From NCBI GenBank assembly GCA_910586275.1, contig CAJUIM010000032.1, positions 1 through 29,687 of the forward strand: a stretch of DNA of 29,687 nucleotides, written 5' to 3'. Positions within the stretch are counted from its first letter, which is position 1; the number at the start of each line of letters is the position of its first letter. The position numbers and the translations under genes were made by a program. The notes beneath the pieces are model-generated. The model was not told where the DNA came from and did no database searches. It worked only from the letters and a program-made list of their open reading frames with translations. This DNA is from an uncultured Lachnospiraceae bacterium. Its GTDB lineage: Bacteria; Bacillota; Clostridia; Lachnospirales; Lachnospiraceae. Shown here piece after piece: positions 1 through 7,857 of the stretch.

Positions 1-255
1 GCTTGAGGACGACCGCAGCTTGTGACACACTTTCTCATTCTGCTTAGAAACCTCCGGCCGAAAAAAGTGCACGGAAAACCGGGACAGGCAGTTCCGCTGC
101 TGCCGGCCACTAAAAAAACTCACCCACGGGCATCCGCCTCCCAACATTACATTCAGGCTGAACTGTTACCATGGAAATCCATTTTCGGTTCCATACCCGC
201 GCCGGTGTTTCGGCTGAGCATATCGCCCCCCTGCCACAGCCCTGCAAGGGGATCA
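1..255. other. Left-edge stretch without a credible gene
   Basis: No reading frame here has a convincing start, ribosome site or recognisable protein. The one longer plus-strand frame (22-426) encodes a proline-, serine- and arginine-rich sequence that runs into the inverted repeat beginning near 256, so it looks like a chance frame. The stretch could be the decayed end of a gene lying outside the window. The bases just before 256 (GGGGATC) resemble the inverted copy of the 3' end of the metallophosphoesterase gene at 606, so part of this area may be an inverted partial duplication. Confidence 0.4.
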
Positions 256-598
256 TTAAGCTTTCCTGCCGTCTGTGCCGTTATGCTGCCCCCATGGAGC
301 CGGCTGTTTTTCGGACACGCCTCCGCCCGGCGGCAATGTGGTTCCGTTCCGCGGCAGCCCGCTTGGGAAATGATGTTTTTTACTCGGACCTTTGAAAAAC
401 GCCGGCACTTAGGCACTGTATTTTAGTGCCTTAGTACCGCTGCGTTTGCCGCAGAGCGAAAGCGTGTCCGAATAAAAACATCATTTTCCAAGCGGGCTGC
501 CGCAGAACGGAACCACATTGCCGCCGGGCGGAGGCGTGTCCGAAAAACAGCCGGTTCCATGGGGGCAGCATAACGGCACAGACGGCAGAAAGGCTTAA
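256..598. repeat. Long inverted repeat, arms of about 133 bp
   Basis: The left arm (about 256-389) and right arm (about 466-598) are reverse complements with only a handful of mismatches and a one-base gap. The arms share blocks such as CGGAACCACATTGCCGCC and GCGGAGGCGTGTCCGAAAAA. The 76-nt centre holds a smaller hairpin (AGGCACT at 411-417, AGTGCCT at 425-431) and a GC-rich CTGCG...CGCAG pair near 439-454. The right arm ends 7 bases from the stop codon of the metallophosphoesterase gene, so its transcript would form a very long hairpin. No transposase is linked to it. It could be a MITE-like element, an inverted duplication or an extended terminator; the sequence does not decide between these. 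Confidence 0.8.
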
Positions 599-605
599 CG
601 GCATC

Positions 606-1226
606 CTAACGGATCCCCTTCTGCGGATCATCCGCCTCGAAATCGAACACGCATTTTTCATAAGCATTGATGATATGGGTATCCTGATATTTGTCATATC
701 GTTTATGCTGCCTGCCGTATGACATATGCACATGCCCATGAAGGAAGAACTTCGGGCGGTATTTTTCCATCAGTGTGCGGAATACCTGAAATCCCTGATG
801 TGGCAAGTCTCTGCCGTCATTCAGCTGATAGGCCGGCGCATGTGCCACCAGTATATCAAAGCCCCGTTTCCTGAACAGCTGAAACCATAGCTTTGCAACC
901 CGCTGCATCATCTGCCGCTCCGTATACTGGTGGGGACCCGGTTTATAGCGCATGGAACCGCCCAGCCCTAAAATGCGTATCCCTTCATACACATAAATCT
1001 GGTCTTCAATGCAGATGCAGCCTTCCGGCGGAATCTTCTCATATTTCCCGTCATGATTCCCATGCACATAAAGCACCGGCACCGAAGAAAGCGTCACCAG
1101 AAAAGACAGGTAACGCGGATCCAGATCGCCGCAGGAAATAATCAGGTCAATTCCTTCCAGTTTGCTTTTATCAAAAAAATCCCATAACGATTTCGATTCC
1201 TCATCTGCAATCACCAGTATCCTCAT
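606..1226 (-). CDS. Calcineurin-like metallophosphoesterase
   Basis: This 206-residue protein belongs to the calcineurin-like metallophosphoesterase superfamily, two-metal enzymes that hydrolyse phosphate mono- or diesters. The visible metal-ligand motifs are GDLD (33-36), GNHD (56-59), an AHAP segment near 128 and GHVH (about 163-166). The first family motif, usually DxH, appears here as a weak ADEE at residues 7-10, so the first metal site may be altered. There is no signal peptide, so it should be cytoplasmic. It is the last gene of a five-gene minus-strand operon, with a 7-base gap after the upstream ParB-like/BMP gene. The substrate cannot be told from sequence. The family call is firm; the role is open. 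Confidence 0.88.
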   Translation of the reverse strand: MRILVIADEESKSLWDFFDKSKLEGIDLIISCGDLDPRYLSFLVTLSSVPVLYVHGNHDGKYEKIPPEGCICIEDQIYVYEGIRILGLGGSMRYKPGPHQYTERQMMQRVAKLWFQLFRKRGFDILVAHAPAYQLNDGRDLPHQGFQVFRTLMEKYRPKFFLHGHVHMSYGRQHKRYDKYQDTHIINAYEKCVFDFEADDPQKGIR

Positions 1227-1233
1227 ATGTGCC

Positions 1234-3144
1234 TTACCCTTCCTTTTTCATTACTCCCTGCTGTTTGATGACTGCACCTGCTTTGTCTTTCAGTTCCTCT
1301 TTTTTCGGAATGGAGCCGATTACGTTTTCCGCCAGCCAGTCCATAGTCATAATCTCTTCCGGAAGCATGCTGAATTCCGGATTATCGGAAACCACCCCGT
1401 TCTGTGAATACAGAATGCCGGAAAACGGATTGAACAGTTCAGAACTGATGGTTGCCCGCAGCAGTTCGATCAGCCGCTTTGTCCCTATCGGAAGATTCTG
1501 GGAGCAGACAATCTCGATGGTTCCCTCCGCCAAGCCCCACCAGTAATTGATGGCTTTGGTGGAAGAAGGGTCATCGTCATATTTCCAAGTTCCGTCCATG
1601 ATTGTCTGCAGAAGCTGTTCATAAAATTTCCCCCAATGGTACAAGGGCATAGCCAGACTTCTGGGATGTCCTCCTTCCATATGATAGATACCGAAAAAGC
1701 GTGAGCCTTCTTCCGGAATCACCATATCCATCCCCGAAATACAGGAAGAACCGGTTTCTCTGATTCTTTCGTCAATATCTATCCCTTTCATCGTAGACCA
1801 TTCCAAATGGACTTCCGCCCTAGGGTTAATCATTTTCGCGCCCAGCGCAAATGCATTGATATTGGCAATGGAACCATAAATGGGATAATCGGCAATATAA
1901 GTCAGCTTGTTGTTCTCCGCCATGGCTCCGGCTATGGCTCCCATCAGAAACTTCGCCTCGTGCATCCGCGAATAGTAGGTGCGGATATACCGATGGGAAG
2001 TATTCAGCGAACAGTTCATAATACGCACATCTTTGTTGGCAATTGCCGCCTTCACGCTGGCCTGCACAAAGGAAGGGGTCGTGGTAAATATAAGGTTGCA
2101 GCCGGAATTTATGGCATCCTCTATCAGGGAATCCACATTTTCCTGTGTCCCGTTCTCATAAAATACCGTAGATATTTCGTCGGGGAATGTCTGTTCCAAA
2201 TACAGCCTGCCCAATTCATGGGCATAGGTCCATGCGGACGTGCCCGGTGTCTTCTCATAAATAAATGCCAGCTTCAGCTTATGCGAACTCAAGGAATGCA
2301 ATATGCCCTTCAGCGGCTTTTTCTCCTGATTGGGCTTCATCTTCAGATTGATCTCCTGCTCCTCCTGCAGCAGCGCGAACTCTTCCCAGCTCTTTGCCAT
2401 CAGCTCTTTCAGTTCGCTTGTGGTCATCTGATCCACCTCATCATAGCCGTACAGCGTAATGAAAGATAGAAAAGCATCGCCTACCGTAATTTTCAGCTTA
2501 TTGCCGCCCCTTGCCCTATATTCGGCCCCGAATCTGGTATAAAGGGCACTGAATTTCAGCAGTTCATCATCTGTCCATACTTCCTCCGGCGCTTTCCCTG
2601 CCGCTTCCTGCAGCTTGGCAAAACTCCCCAGCTGGGAAAACCAAACATAATTAATCGGCGCATGCTGATAGAAATCCATAAATTCATAATACAATTTGTT
2701 TTCTTTATCCTCCGTACGCCTCGGCACAATACGGATGACATTTCCCGGAACGGAAACCACGCCGAAGAATTTCATGACACTGACCCGTTTGTTCCCCTCT
2801 TCCACATAAAACTTATTCATATATTCGTAAGCTTTGATGGGATCCCTGATGCCTTCTTCCACATGGCTGGTGCTCAGGCTGGACCATTTTGCGGCAAATT
2901 CGGATTCCTCCCTTAAAATAGGCATAAAATTCCCGGAAAACGAACTGCTCCTTCCAACGGTCTTTGTGCCCACAATCTGGTCAATCGGAATCTGCACCAG
3001 ACCTAGGGGCATCTCCCTATAGGCTCCTTTTTCCGGCATAATGTCATCCAGAACCTCCAGTGTCGGTTTTTCCCCCCGCAGCATACGCGTCTGATAGTCC
3101 TTCTTCCCTAATTTAAATGCCTTACTGTAATCTTCTCTTCCCAT
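1234..3144 (-). CDS. ParB-like domain fused to BMP/PnrA-like binding domain
   Basis: A 636-residue two-part protein. Residues about 45-145 look like a ParB/sulfiredoxin-type domain (segment around PIDQI at 53-57 and VEEGNKRVSVM at 114-124). Residues about 288-600 look like the BMP/PnrA family of nucleoside- or lipoprotein-type solute-binding proteins (KLAFIYEKTPG at 291-301, an NGTQENVDSLI segment, then LMGAIAGAMA). BMP proteins are normally secreted lipoproteins of ABC importers, but this one has no signal peptide or lipobox and no permease genes nearby, so it is probably a cytoplasmic ligand sensor. GGGAG lies 8 bases before the ATG. It sits 25 bases after the dihydrofolate reductase gene. 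The domain assignments are by eye; the ParB-like part is the less certain. Confidence 0.75.
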   Translation of the reverse strand: MGREDYSKAFKLGKKDYQTRMLRGEKPTLEVLDDIMPEKGAYREMPLGLVQIPIDQIVGTKTVGRSSSFSGNFMPILREESEFAAKWSSLSTSHVEEGIRDPIKAYEYMNKFYVEEGNKRVSVMKFFGVVSVPGNVIRIVPRRTEDKENKLYYEFMDFYQHAPINYVWFSQLGSFAKLQEAAGKAPEEVWTDDELLKFSALYTRFGAEYRARGGNKLKITVGDAFLSFITLYGYDEVDQMTTSELKELMAKSWEEFALLQEEQEINLKMKPNQEKKPLKGILHSLSSHKLKLAFIYEKTPGTSAWTYAHELGRLYLEQTFPDEISTVFYENGTQENVDSLIEDAINSGCNLIFTTTPSFVQASVKAAIANKDVRIMNCSLNTSHRYIRTYYSRMHEAKFLMGAIAGAMAENNKLTYIADYPIYGSIANINAFALGAKMINPRAEVHLEWSTMKGIDIDERIRETGSSCISGMDMVIPEEGSRFFGIYHMEGGHPRSLAMPLYHWGKFYEQLLQTIMDGTWKYDDDPSSTKAINYWWGLAEGTIEIVCSQNLPIGTKRLIELLRATISSELFNPFSGILYSQNGVVSDNPEFSMLPEEIMTMDWLAENVIGSIPKKEELKDKAGAVIKQQGVMKKEG

Positions 3145-3169
3145 ATTGTCTCCCTTTATCCTGTCCGCC

Positions 3170-3667
3170 TCAATTCAACGGATGCCTTTCATATCTTACA
3201 AACCGATAAGCCACGTCAAAGTATGTCTGCTCCTCACTGTCCGCCGTAATCCGCCACTCCGGCAGCTTATCCAAGTCCGGAAAATAAGCATCCGCCTGAT
3301 ACTTGCAGTCAATCCTCGTCACATGTGCCACACTGCAATAAGGCAGCAGCAGTCCGTAAACACTTTCGCCGCCTATGACATAAATATCTTCCTGTTTATA
3401 TTTTCCCAGTTTTTCCAGCAGTTCCTTCAGACTATGTACCGTCACTGCATCCTTTACGCAAAAATCGGGATTGGAAGACAAAATAATATTTGTTCTATTT
3501 TTAAGGGGAAGCCCCTGTGGGAAGGTTTTTAATGTCTTCCTTCCCATTACGACCACCTTTCCCTCTGTTTCCTGCCGGAAAAACTTATGGTCATTGGGTA
3601 TCCGTATCAGCAAATCCCCTTTGTTCCCGATTGCCCAGTTAAGATCTGCCGCCACAATCAGATTCAT
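3170..3667 (-). CDS. folA: Dihydrofolate reductase
   Basis: A 165-residue dihydrofolate reductase, which reduces dihydrofolate to tetrahydrofolate with NADPH in the cytoplasm. Visible family features are the N-terminal MNLIVAADLNWAIGNKGDLL stretch, the acidic substrate-binding residue in IPNDHKFF (D26), the NADPH motif MGRKT (41-45) and IGGESVY near residue 97. I start at the internal ATG at 3667 because the fold begins there and AAAGGTG lies a few bases upstream. An earlier in-frame start at 3700 would add 11 unlikely residues and overlap the upstream gene. It follows the beta-CASP hydrolase gene by 20 bases and is part of the same operon. Length and motifs are normal for the family. Confidence 0.95.
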   Translation of the reverse strand: MNLIVAADLNWAIGNKGDLLIRIPNDHKFFRQETEGKVVVMGRKTLKTFPQGLPLKNRTNIILSSNPDFCVKDAVTVHSLKELLEKLGKYKQEDIYVIGGESVYGLLLPYCSVAHVTRIDCKYQADAYFPDLDKLPEWRITADSEEQTYFDVAYRFVRYERHPLN

Positions 3668-3687
3668 TCCGTCACCTTTCACTCTTT

Positions 3688-5289
3688 CTATTTGTCCCAT
3701 TTATCACAAAGCGAATTTACCTGATCCGCAAATTTCGCCAGATCTTTGTTTGCCAAACCTTCGTTTTTCCTTATAACCGCCAACAGTCTCTGTCCGGCAG
3801 CCATAAGCCGTGCAAATACATCGGCAGCCACACGCCCTTTCTTCTTCAGCAGCGGCATCGGAGCAGCCACATATTCCGCATTCCCCGTCAGCAGGTCAAA
3901 CCTAGTGCCGCTGTAAGGCGCATAGGCATTTATCCCGTGCTCCTTCTCAAGGCAGGCGGCAAAGGATTCGCATACCGAACTCTCCCCATGCACGACAAAT
4001 ATCTTTTCCGGCTTCTTCCGGAAACCGGAGATCCATGCCAGCAAACCGTTCTTATCCGCATGGCCGCTGATGCCCGCCAAAGACCGTATATCCGCCCGCA
4101 CGTCAATCGTCTCGCCAAACAGACGCACTTCCTCCATGCCTTCCACCAATGCCCTGCCCAATGTGCCGTTTGCCTGATATCCCACAAAGAGAATCGTACA
4201 TTCCGGCCGCCACAGATTGTGTTTCAGATGATGGCGGATACGCCCTGCCTCGCACATGCCCGAAGCGGATATAATTACCTTCGGCGTATAATCGAAATTA
4301 ATGGCTCTGGACTCATCGCTGGTAATCGTCAGCTTCAGGCCCGGAAACCGGATGGGATTGATTCCCTGACGGATAAGAGCCATGGCATCCTCGTCAAAGC
4401 ACTCCTGCACATTTCTCTGAAAAATATCCGTAGCCTCCACAGCCAGCGGGCTGTCCACATACACCGGAAAATCCGGATGCCCCTGAATCCGGTTCTCCGC
4501 TTTTATCTGGCGGAGAAAATAAAGCATTTCCTGCGTACGTCCTACCGCAAAGGAAGGGATGACCACATTTCCCCCGGCATCAAAAGTTTCCTGCAGAATC
4601 TTTGCCAGTTCCCCTACATAATCCGGATGATTTTCCGAATGGATCCTGTCCCCATAAGTGGATTCCACCACCACATAATCCGCCTCTTCCGTCATCATCG
4701 GATCTTTGATTAAAGGTTGGTCAATATTGCCCAAATCCCCGGAAAACACAATTTTTTTCTTGTTCCCGTTCTCTTCCGCCCATACTTCTATGCTGGCGGA
4801 ACCCAGCAGATGCCCCACATCGGTAAAACGGATTTTTATGCCTTCACACAATTCCACTGTCTGGCCATAGTGGCAAGGCACCAGTCTCTTAATGACACCG
4901 TCCGCATCTTCCATAGTATAGATCGGCTCATGATGTTCTATCCCCGATGTACGTTTTGCCTTACGGGCTTTCCATTCCGCTTCCTGCATCTGGATATGCG
5001 CACAGTCCCGCAGCATAATGCTGCACAAATCCGCAGTGGCTGCCGTCGTAAATACTTGGCCGCGGAATCCTTTTGCATATAAAGCCGGCAGCATCCCCGA
5101 ATGGTCCACATGGGCATGAGTCAGCAGCACATAATCCACCAAGGCCGCATCTATGGGCAGTTCCGCACTCTCAAAGCTCCGCACTCCCTGCTCCATGCCG
5201 CAGTCCACCAAAATATTTTTCCCTGCCGCCTCCAGATAATGGCAGCTGCCGGTTACCTCATGGGCCGCCCCAATAAACGTCAGTTTCAT
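3688..5289 (-). CDS. Beta-CASP metallo-beta-lactamase RNase-like protein
   Basis: A 533-residue MBL-fold protein with a beta-CASP insertion, the architecture of CPSF73/YSH1-type RNA endonucleases. The zinc motif HAHVDHSG is at 58-65, further ligands are in GHLLGSAS (159-166) and SGDLG (183-187), and beta-CASP signatures follow (VGRTQE, ISASGMCEAGR, then a late HGE). About 70 residues after the usual core are lysine- and alanine-rich and may contact nucleic acid or a partner. GGAG lies 7 bases before the ATG. The gene precedes dihydrofolate reductase and follows the short Rossmann gene by 27 bases. Members of this bacterial subfamily are usually annotated as MBL fold RNA metallo-hydrolases; the actual RNA target is unknown. 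Confidence 0.93.
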   Translation of the reverse strand: MKLTFIGAAHEVTGSCHYLEAAGKNILVDCGMEQGVRSFESAELPIDAALVDYVLLTHAHVDHSGMLPALYAKGFRGQVFTTAATADLCSIMLRDCAHIQMQEAEWKARKAKRTSGIEHHEPIYTMEDADGVIKRLVPCHYGQTVELCEGIKIRFTDVGHLLGSASIEVWAEENGNKKKIVFSGDLGNIDQPLIKDPMMTEEADYVVVESTYGDRIHSENHPDYVGELAKILQETFDAGGNVVIPSFAVGRTQEMLYFLRQIKAENRIQGHPDFPVYVDSPLAVEATDIFQRNVQECFDEDAMALIRQGINPIRFPGLKLTITSDESRAINFDYTPKVIISASGMCEAGRIRHHLKHNLWRPECTILFVGYQANGTLGRALVEGMEEVRLFGETIDVRADIRSLAGISGHADKNGLLAWISGFRKKPEKIFVVHGESSVCESFAACLEKEHGINAYAPYSGTRFDLLTGNAEYVAAPMPLLKKKGRVAADVFARLMAAGQRLLAVIRKNEGLANKDLAKFADQVNSLCDKWDK

Positions 5290-5316
5290 ACCACCGCTCC
5301 TTTCTTTTGCGCAAAT

Positions 5317-5682
5317 TTATGCAAAATCCTTCAGAATGCCTTTTTTCCGTAAACTCCCCTTCAATAGCTCTTCTATCTCTTTTTCGCTCTCCTCCCTTTT
5401 GTCTTCAATGTCGGAACGGTAATACAGACAATCTATTTTCCCGTACTGTGCACTGACAGCCCCTGCAAACAATTCCCTATCCTCCTCGCTGTTTACATTT
5501 CCATTGAAAAAGAAGACCCTTCCCCCATATTCCCCTTCAATTTTTTCTTTCAGTGAGTCACCGGATTTCTTGTCGATATCCATAAAAGCAATGCGGTATT
5601 TCTGTCCTGCATACTCTTCTGCAAGTCTCCTGCCTTTGCCTTTTGCCCCTCCTACAATAACGCAAATTTTTCTATGAAGCAT
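5317..5682 (-). CDS. Short SDR-like Rossmann protein, possibly truncated
   Basis: A 121-residue protein resembling the N-terminal half of a short-chain dehydrogenase/reductase. It starts with a beta strand followed by GGAKGKG (about residues 10-16), matching the NAD(P)-binding TGxxxGxG motif, and FMDIDKK is a typical end of beta-2. It lacks the later NAG and YxxxK catalytic motifs and stops at about half of normal SDR length (about 250). I start at the ATG at 5682 because AGGAG lies 8 bases upstream; the frame is open to 5781 but without a ribosome site. It is the first gene of the operon running to 606. It could be a decayed SDR or a small stand-alone Rossmann protein. No catalytic role can be assigned. 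Confidence 0.65.
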   Translation of the reverse strand: MLHRKICVIVGGAKGKGRRLAEEYAGQKYRIAFMDIDKKSGDSLKEKIEGEYGGRVFFFNGNVNSEEDRELFAGAVSAQYGKIDCLYYRSDIEDKREESEKEIEELLKGSLRKKGILKDFA

Positions 5683-5752
5683 TATTCTGTCTCCTTGCTT
5701 TTTTGGCTTATTCATACAGTCTTTCTCGTGCGCAACGATATAACTAATTCTC

Positions 5753-5781
5753 ATTATACAAAAAACGCCCCGCAATAGCAA
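5753..5781 (-). promoter_or_regulatory. Sigma-A promoter for the 5682-606 operon
   Basis: Read on the minus strand there is TTGCTA (5776-5781), a 17-base spacer and a perfect TATAAT (5753-5758). The start of transcription would fall near 5745, about 60 bases before the ATG at 5682. There is no other equally good promoter in the short gaps of the operon, so this probably drives all five genes. Confidence 0.75.
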
Positions 5782-5852
5782 GAATTAACACGCTTTGCGC
5801 GATAAATTACAAACTTGCCGGTTAACGCTCTGAACGCATTTCACGTTTCCCC

Positions 5853-7610
5853 TTATTTCAGTTCATTTGCCGTCGTATAGAACTGATGATAAATCCCTTT
5901 TCTTTCCAAAAGCTGCTCATGATTCCCTTCTTCCACAATGCCCAGATCCGTCAGCACCAGAATCCGGTCCGAATTCCGTATGCTGGAAAGCCTATGGGCA
6001 ATGGTCAGCGTGGTTCTTCCCTCGGACAGCCTTGCCAGAGATTTCGCCACGGCAAATTCACTTTCATTGTCCAGTGCCGATGTGGCCTCATCCAATATAA
6101 TAATGGGAGGATTCTTCAGAAAGACCCTGGCAATGCTGATCCGCTGCTTCTGCCCGCCGGAAAGCTTCACTCCCCGCTCCCCTACATAGGTGTCATAACC
6201 GTCCTTAAGGTTTATTATAAAGTCATGCGCCCCGGCCCGCTTTGCCGCCTCCGTCACTTCCTCCCTGGAAGCGTCCTGCCTGCCGTAAACGATATTCTCA
6301 TATATGGTGCCCGAAAACAAATATACGTCCTGCTGCACAATACCCACGTTCTTCCTCAAGCTTTTCAGCGTAAAATGCCGGATATCCTCTCCGTCAATGC
6401 TGATTTTCCCCTCCGTCACATCATAGAACCGTGGAATCAAATTGCATAAGGTGGTCTTTCCCCCGCCGGAAGGCCCTACGATAGCTACCTTTTCTCCATG
6501 CCTGATTTCCAAGTTTAGGTTCCGGAACACAATATTATGGTCGTCCGGGTATTCAAAGCTTACGCCGTCAAACCGGATATTGCCCTCCGTATGCAGCATC
6601 TCCCGTGCCCCCGGCTCGTCAAATATCTCAATATCCGCATCCATAATCTGCAGAAACCGTTCTATCCCCGTCATCCCCCGCTGGAACTGCTCCGCAAATT
6701 CGATGATTCGCCGTATGGTGGCAATCATCGTATTGACATAGAGCGTATATGCCACCAAATCCCCCGGAGCCACCATCCCCCGCAGCATGAAAATCCCTCC
6801 GGCCACCACGGCCAAATACATAATGCCGTCAAACATTTTAGTGGCTGTCTGAAAGGCTGCCATATAACGGTACGTTTCCTTTTTTATGTCCAGAAATTTC
6901 CCGTTGTCCTGCTCAAACTTCCGGTTCTCCATCTCCTCGTTGGTAAAAGCTTTCACCACCTTCTGCCCTAACAGGCTGTCCTCTATCCTCGCATTCAGTT
7001 CCCCAATCTGATTCCGCTGTCTGCTGAAGGCTCCCCGCATCCGGAAGTTTAACGACATGCACACCCCGGCCATAACCGGCACAATGATAAAAATAATCAA
7101 CGTAAGCAATACGTTTATCCGTGCCAGGATCACAAAAGATATTATGATTTTAATGCCTGCGATAAAAAATTCCTCCGGGCAATGATGGGCAAATTCCGTC
7201 ACGTCAAACAGGTCATTGGTAATACGCCCCATAATCTGTCCCACTTTTGTATTATTATAGTAGGTATTGGACAGCTGCTGCAGATGGAAATAGGCATCCC
7301 GCCTCATATCCGTCTCGATTTCCGCTCCCATCACATGCCCCATGTCCGCCATATAGTAGCTGGCCGCCGTATCCACTATCCGAAGCACAAGGTAAAGCAG
7401 CCCTAGCCCGCCAATCGTCTTTACCGAAAGTTCCGCCAGATGATACAGTCCCTCATTGGTAATATACCTCATTATAAGAGGCAGCACCAGTTCACAGATT
7501 GTGGTCAGTGCCGCGCAGAACAGATCCGTCGCCAATATCTTTCTGTACGGCCGGAAATAAGGCGTAAACCGCTTTAGCAACTCCCCTGTCTTATACTGTC
7601 TGTCATTCAT
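5853..7610 (-). CDS. ABC exporter, fused permease and ATPase (MsbA/LmrA type)
   Basis: A 585-residue half-transporter of the multidrug/lipid ABC exporter family that works as a dimer in the cytoplasmic membrane. Residues about 20-310 form the six-helix transmembrane domain, with hydrophobic blocks near 27-47, 66-82, 148-180 and 260-280. The ATPase follows: Walker A GPSGGGKTT (379-387), Q-loop in GIVQQDVYLFSG, signature LSGGQKQR (483-490), Walker B IIILDEAT (503-510) and the H-loop in IAHRLS. All nucleotide-binding motifs are intact. AGGAAGG lies before the ATG. Unlike many such exporters it has no second half-transporter gene beside it, so a homodimer is likely. The substrate is unknown. It is transcribed divergently from the YtaF-like gene. 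Confidence 0.95.
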   Translation of the reverse strand: MNDRQYKTGELLKRFTPYFRPYRKILATDLFCAALTTICELVLPLIMRYITNEGLYHLAELSVKTIGGLGLLYLVLRIVDTAASYYMADMGHVMGAEIETDMRRDAYFHLQQLSNTYYNNTKVGQIMGRITNDLFDVTEFAHHCPEEFFIAGIKIIISFVILARINVLLTLIIFIIVPVMAGVCMSLNFRMRGAFSRQRNQIGELNARIEDSLLGQKVVKAFTNEEMENRKFEQDNGKFLDIKKETYRYMAAFQTATKMFDGIMYLAVVAGGIFMLRGMVAPGDLVAYTLYVNTMIATIRRIIEFAEQFQRGMTGIERFLQIMDADIEIFDEPGAREMLHTEGNIRFDGVSFEYPDDHNIVFRNLNLEIRHGEKVAIVGPSGGGKTTLCNLIPRFYDVTEGKISIDGEDIRHFTLKSLRKNVGIVQQDVYLFSGTIYENIVYGRQDASREEVTEAAKRAGAHDFIINLKDGYDTYVGERGVKLSGGQKQRISIARVFLKNPPIIILDEATSALDNESEFAVAKSLARLSEGRTTLTIAHRLSSIRNSDRILVLTDLGIVEEGNHEQLLERKGIYHQFYTTANELK

Positions 7611-7654
7611 TTTCCTTCCTCTTTCCGTTTCTTATTTTTTACATCCGCCGTTTT

Positions 7655-7770
7655 GCCAAAAGCCAATCTTACCGATGCCAAAATCATGCCAACTTCCGGA
7701 TTTCCCGGAAATACTTTTGCCGGGCAAAGAAACCCGGAAGCCATGCAGGCTGCATTTCCCGGACAAAAGC
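7655..7770 (-). promoter_or_regulatory. Structured leader with four TTGGC motifs before the ABC exporter
   Basis: The region between the ABC exporter start (7610) and its promoter (7806-7835) is an untranslated leader of about 190 bases. On the minus strand it carries four TTGGC motifs (complement at 7655, 7662, 7676 and 7687). It also has nested inverted blocks: CTTCCGG near 7691 against CCGGAAG near 7733, the repeated CCGGGAAAT, and ATGCAG/CTGCAT near 7743-7755. These could form a regulatory RNA fold or protein sites. I cannot match them to a known riboswitch. Confidence 0.35.
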
Positions 7771-7805
7771 AAATTCTGCAGCCCCACCTTAATTATATGA
7801 AAACA

Positions 7806-7835
7806 ATTATAGCACAATTACATAATATAAAGCAA
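7806..7835 (-). promoter_or_regulatory. Probable promoter of the ABC exporter
   Basis: On the minus strand, TTGCTT (7830-7835) is followed after 18 bases by a perfect TATAAT (7806-7811). It faces the ABC exporter gene and overlaps the AT-rich region just upstream of the divergent YtaF-like gene, so the two genes share a control region. Confidence 0.6.
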
Positions 7836-7857
7836 ACCCAAAAGGAAGGTGACAGAT

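Noticed and set aside
22..426. Plus-strand open frame of 134 codons at the left edge
   Set aside because: No ribosome site, biased low-complexity composition and half of it lies in the inverted repeat; treated as chance.
431..739. Minus-strand open frame across the right arm and the phosphoesterase 3' end
   Set aside because: It overlaps a clear gene in another frame and its similarity to the frame at 153-416 only reflects the inverted repeat.
5740..5762. Fur- or PerR-like box beside the promoter at 5753
   Set aside because: The ATAATGAGAATTAGTTAT stretch is only loosely palindromic and misses several consensus positions.
7632..7817. Small minus-strand gene between the ABC exporter and YtaF-like genes
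   Set aside because: Its start overlaps the predicted -10 box of the exporter promoter and it has no ribosome site; the area reads better as a leader.
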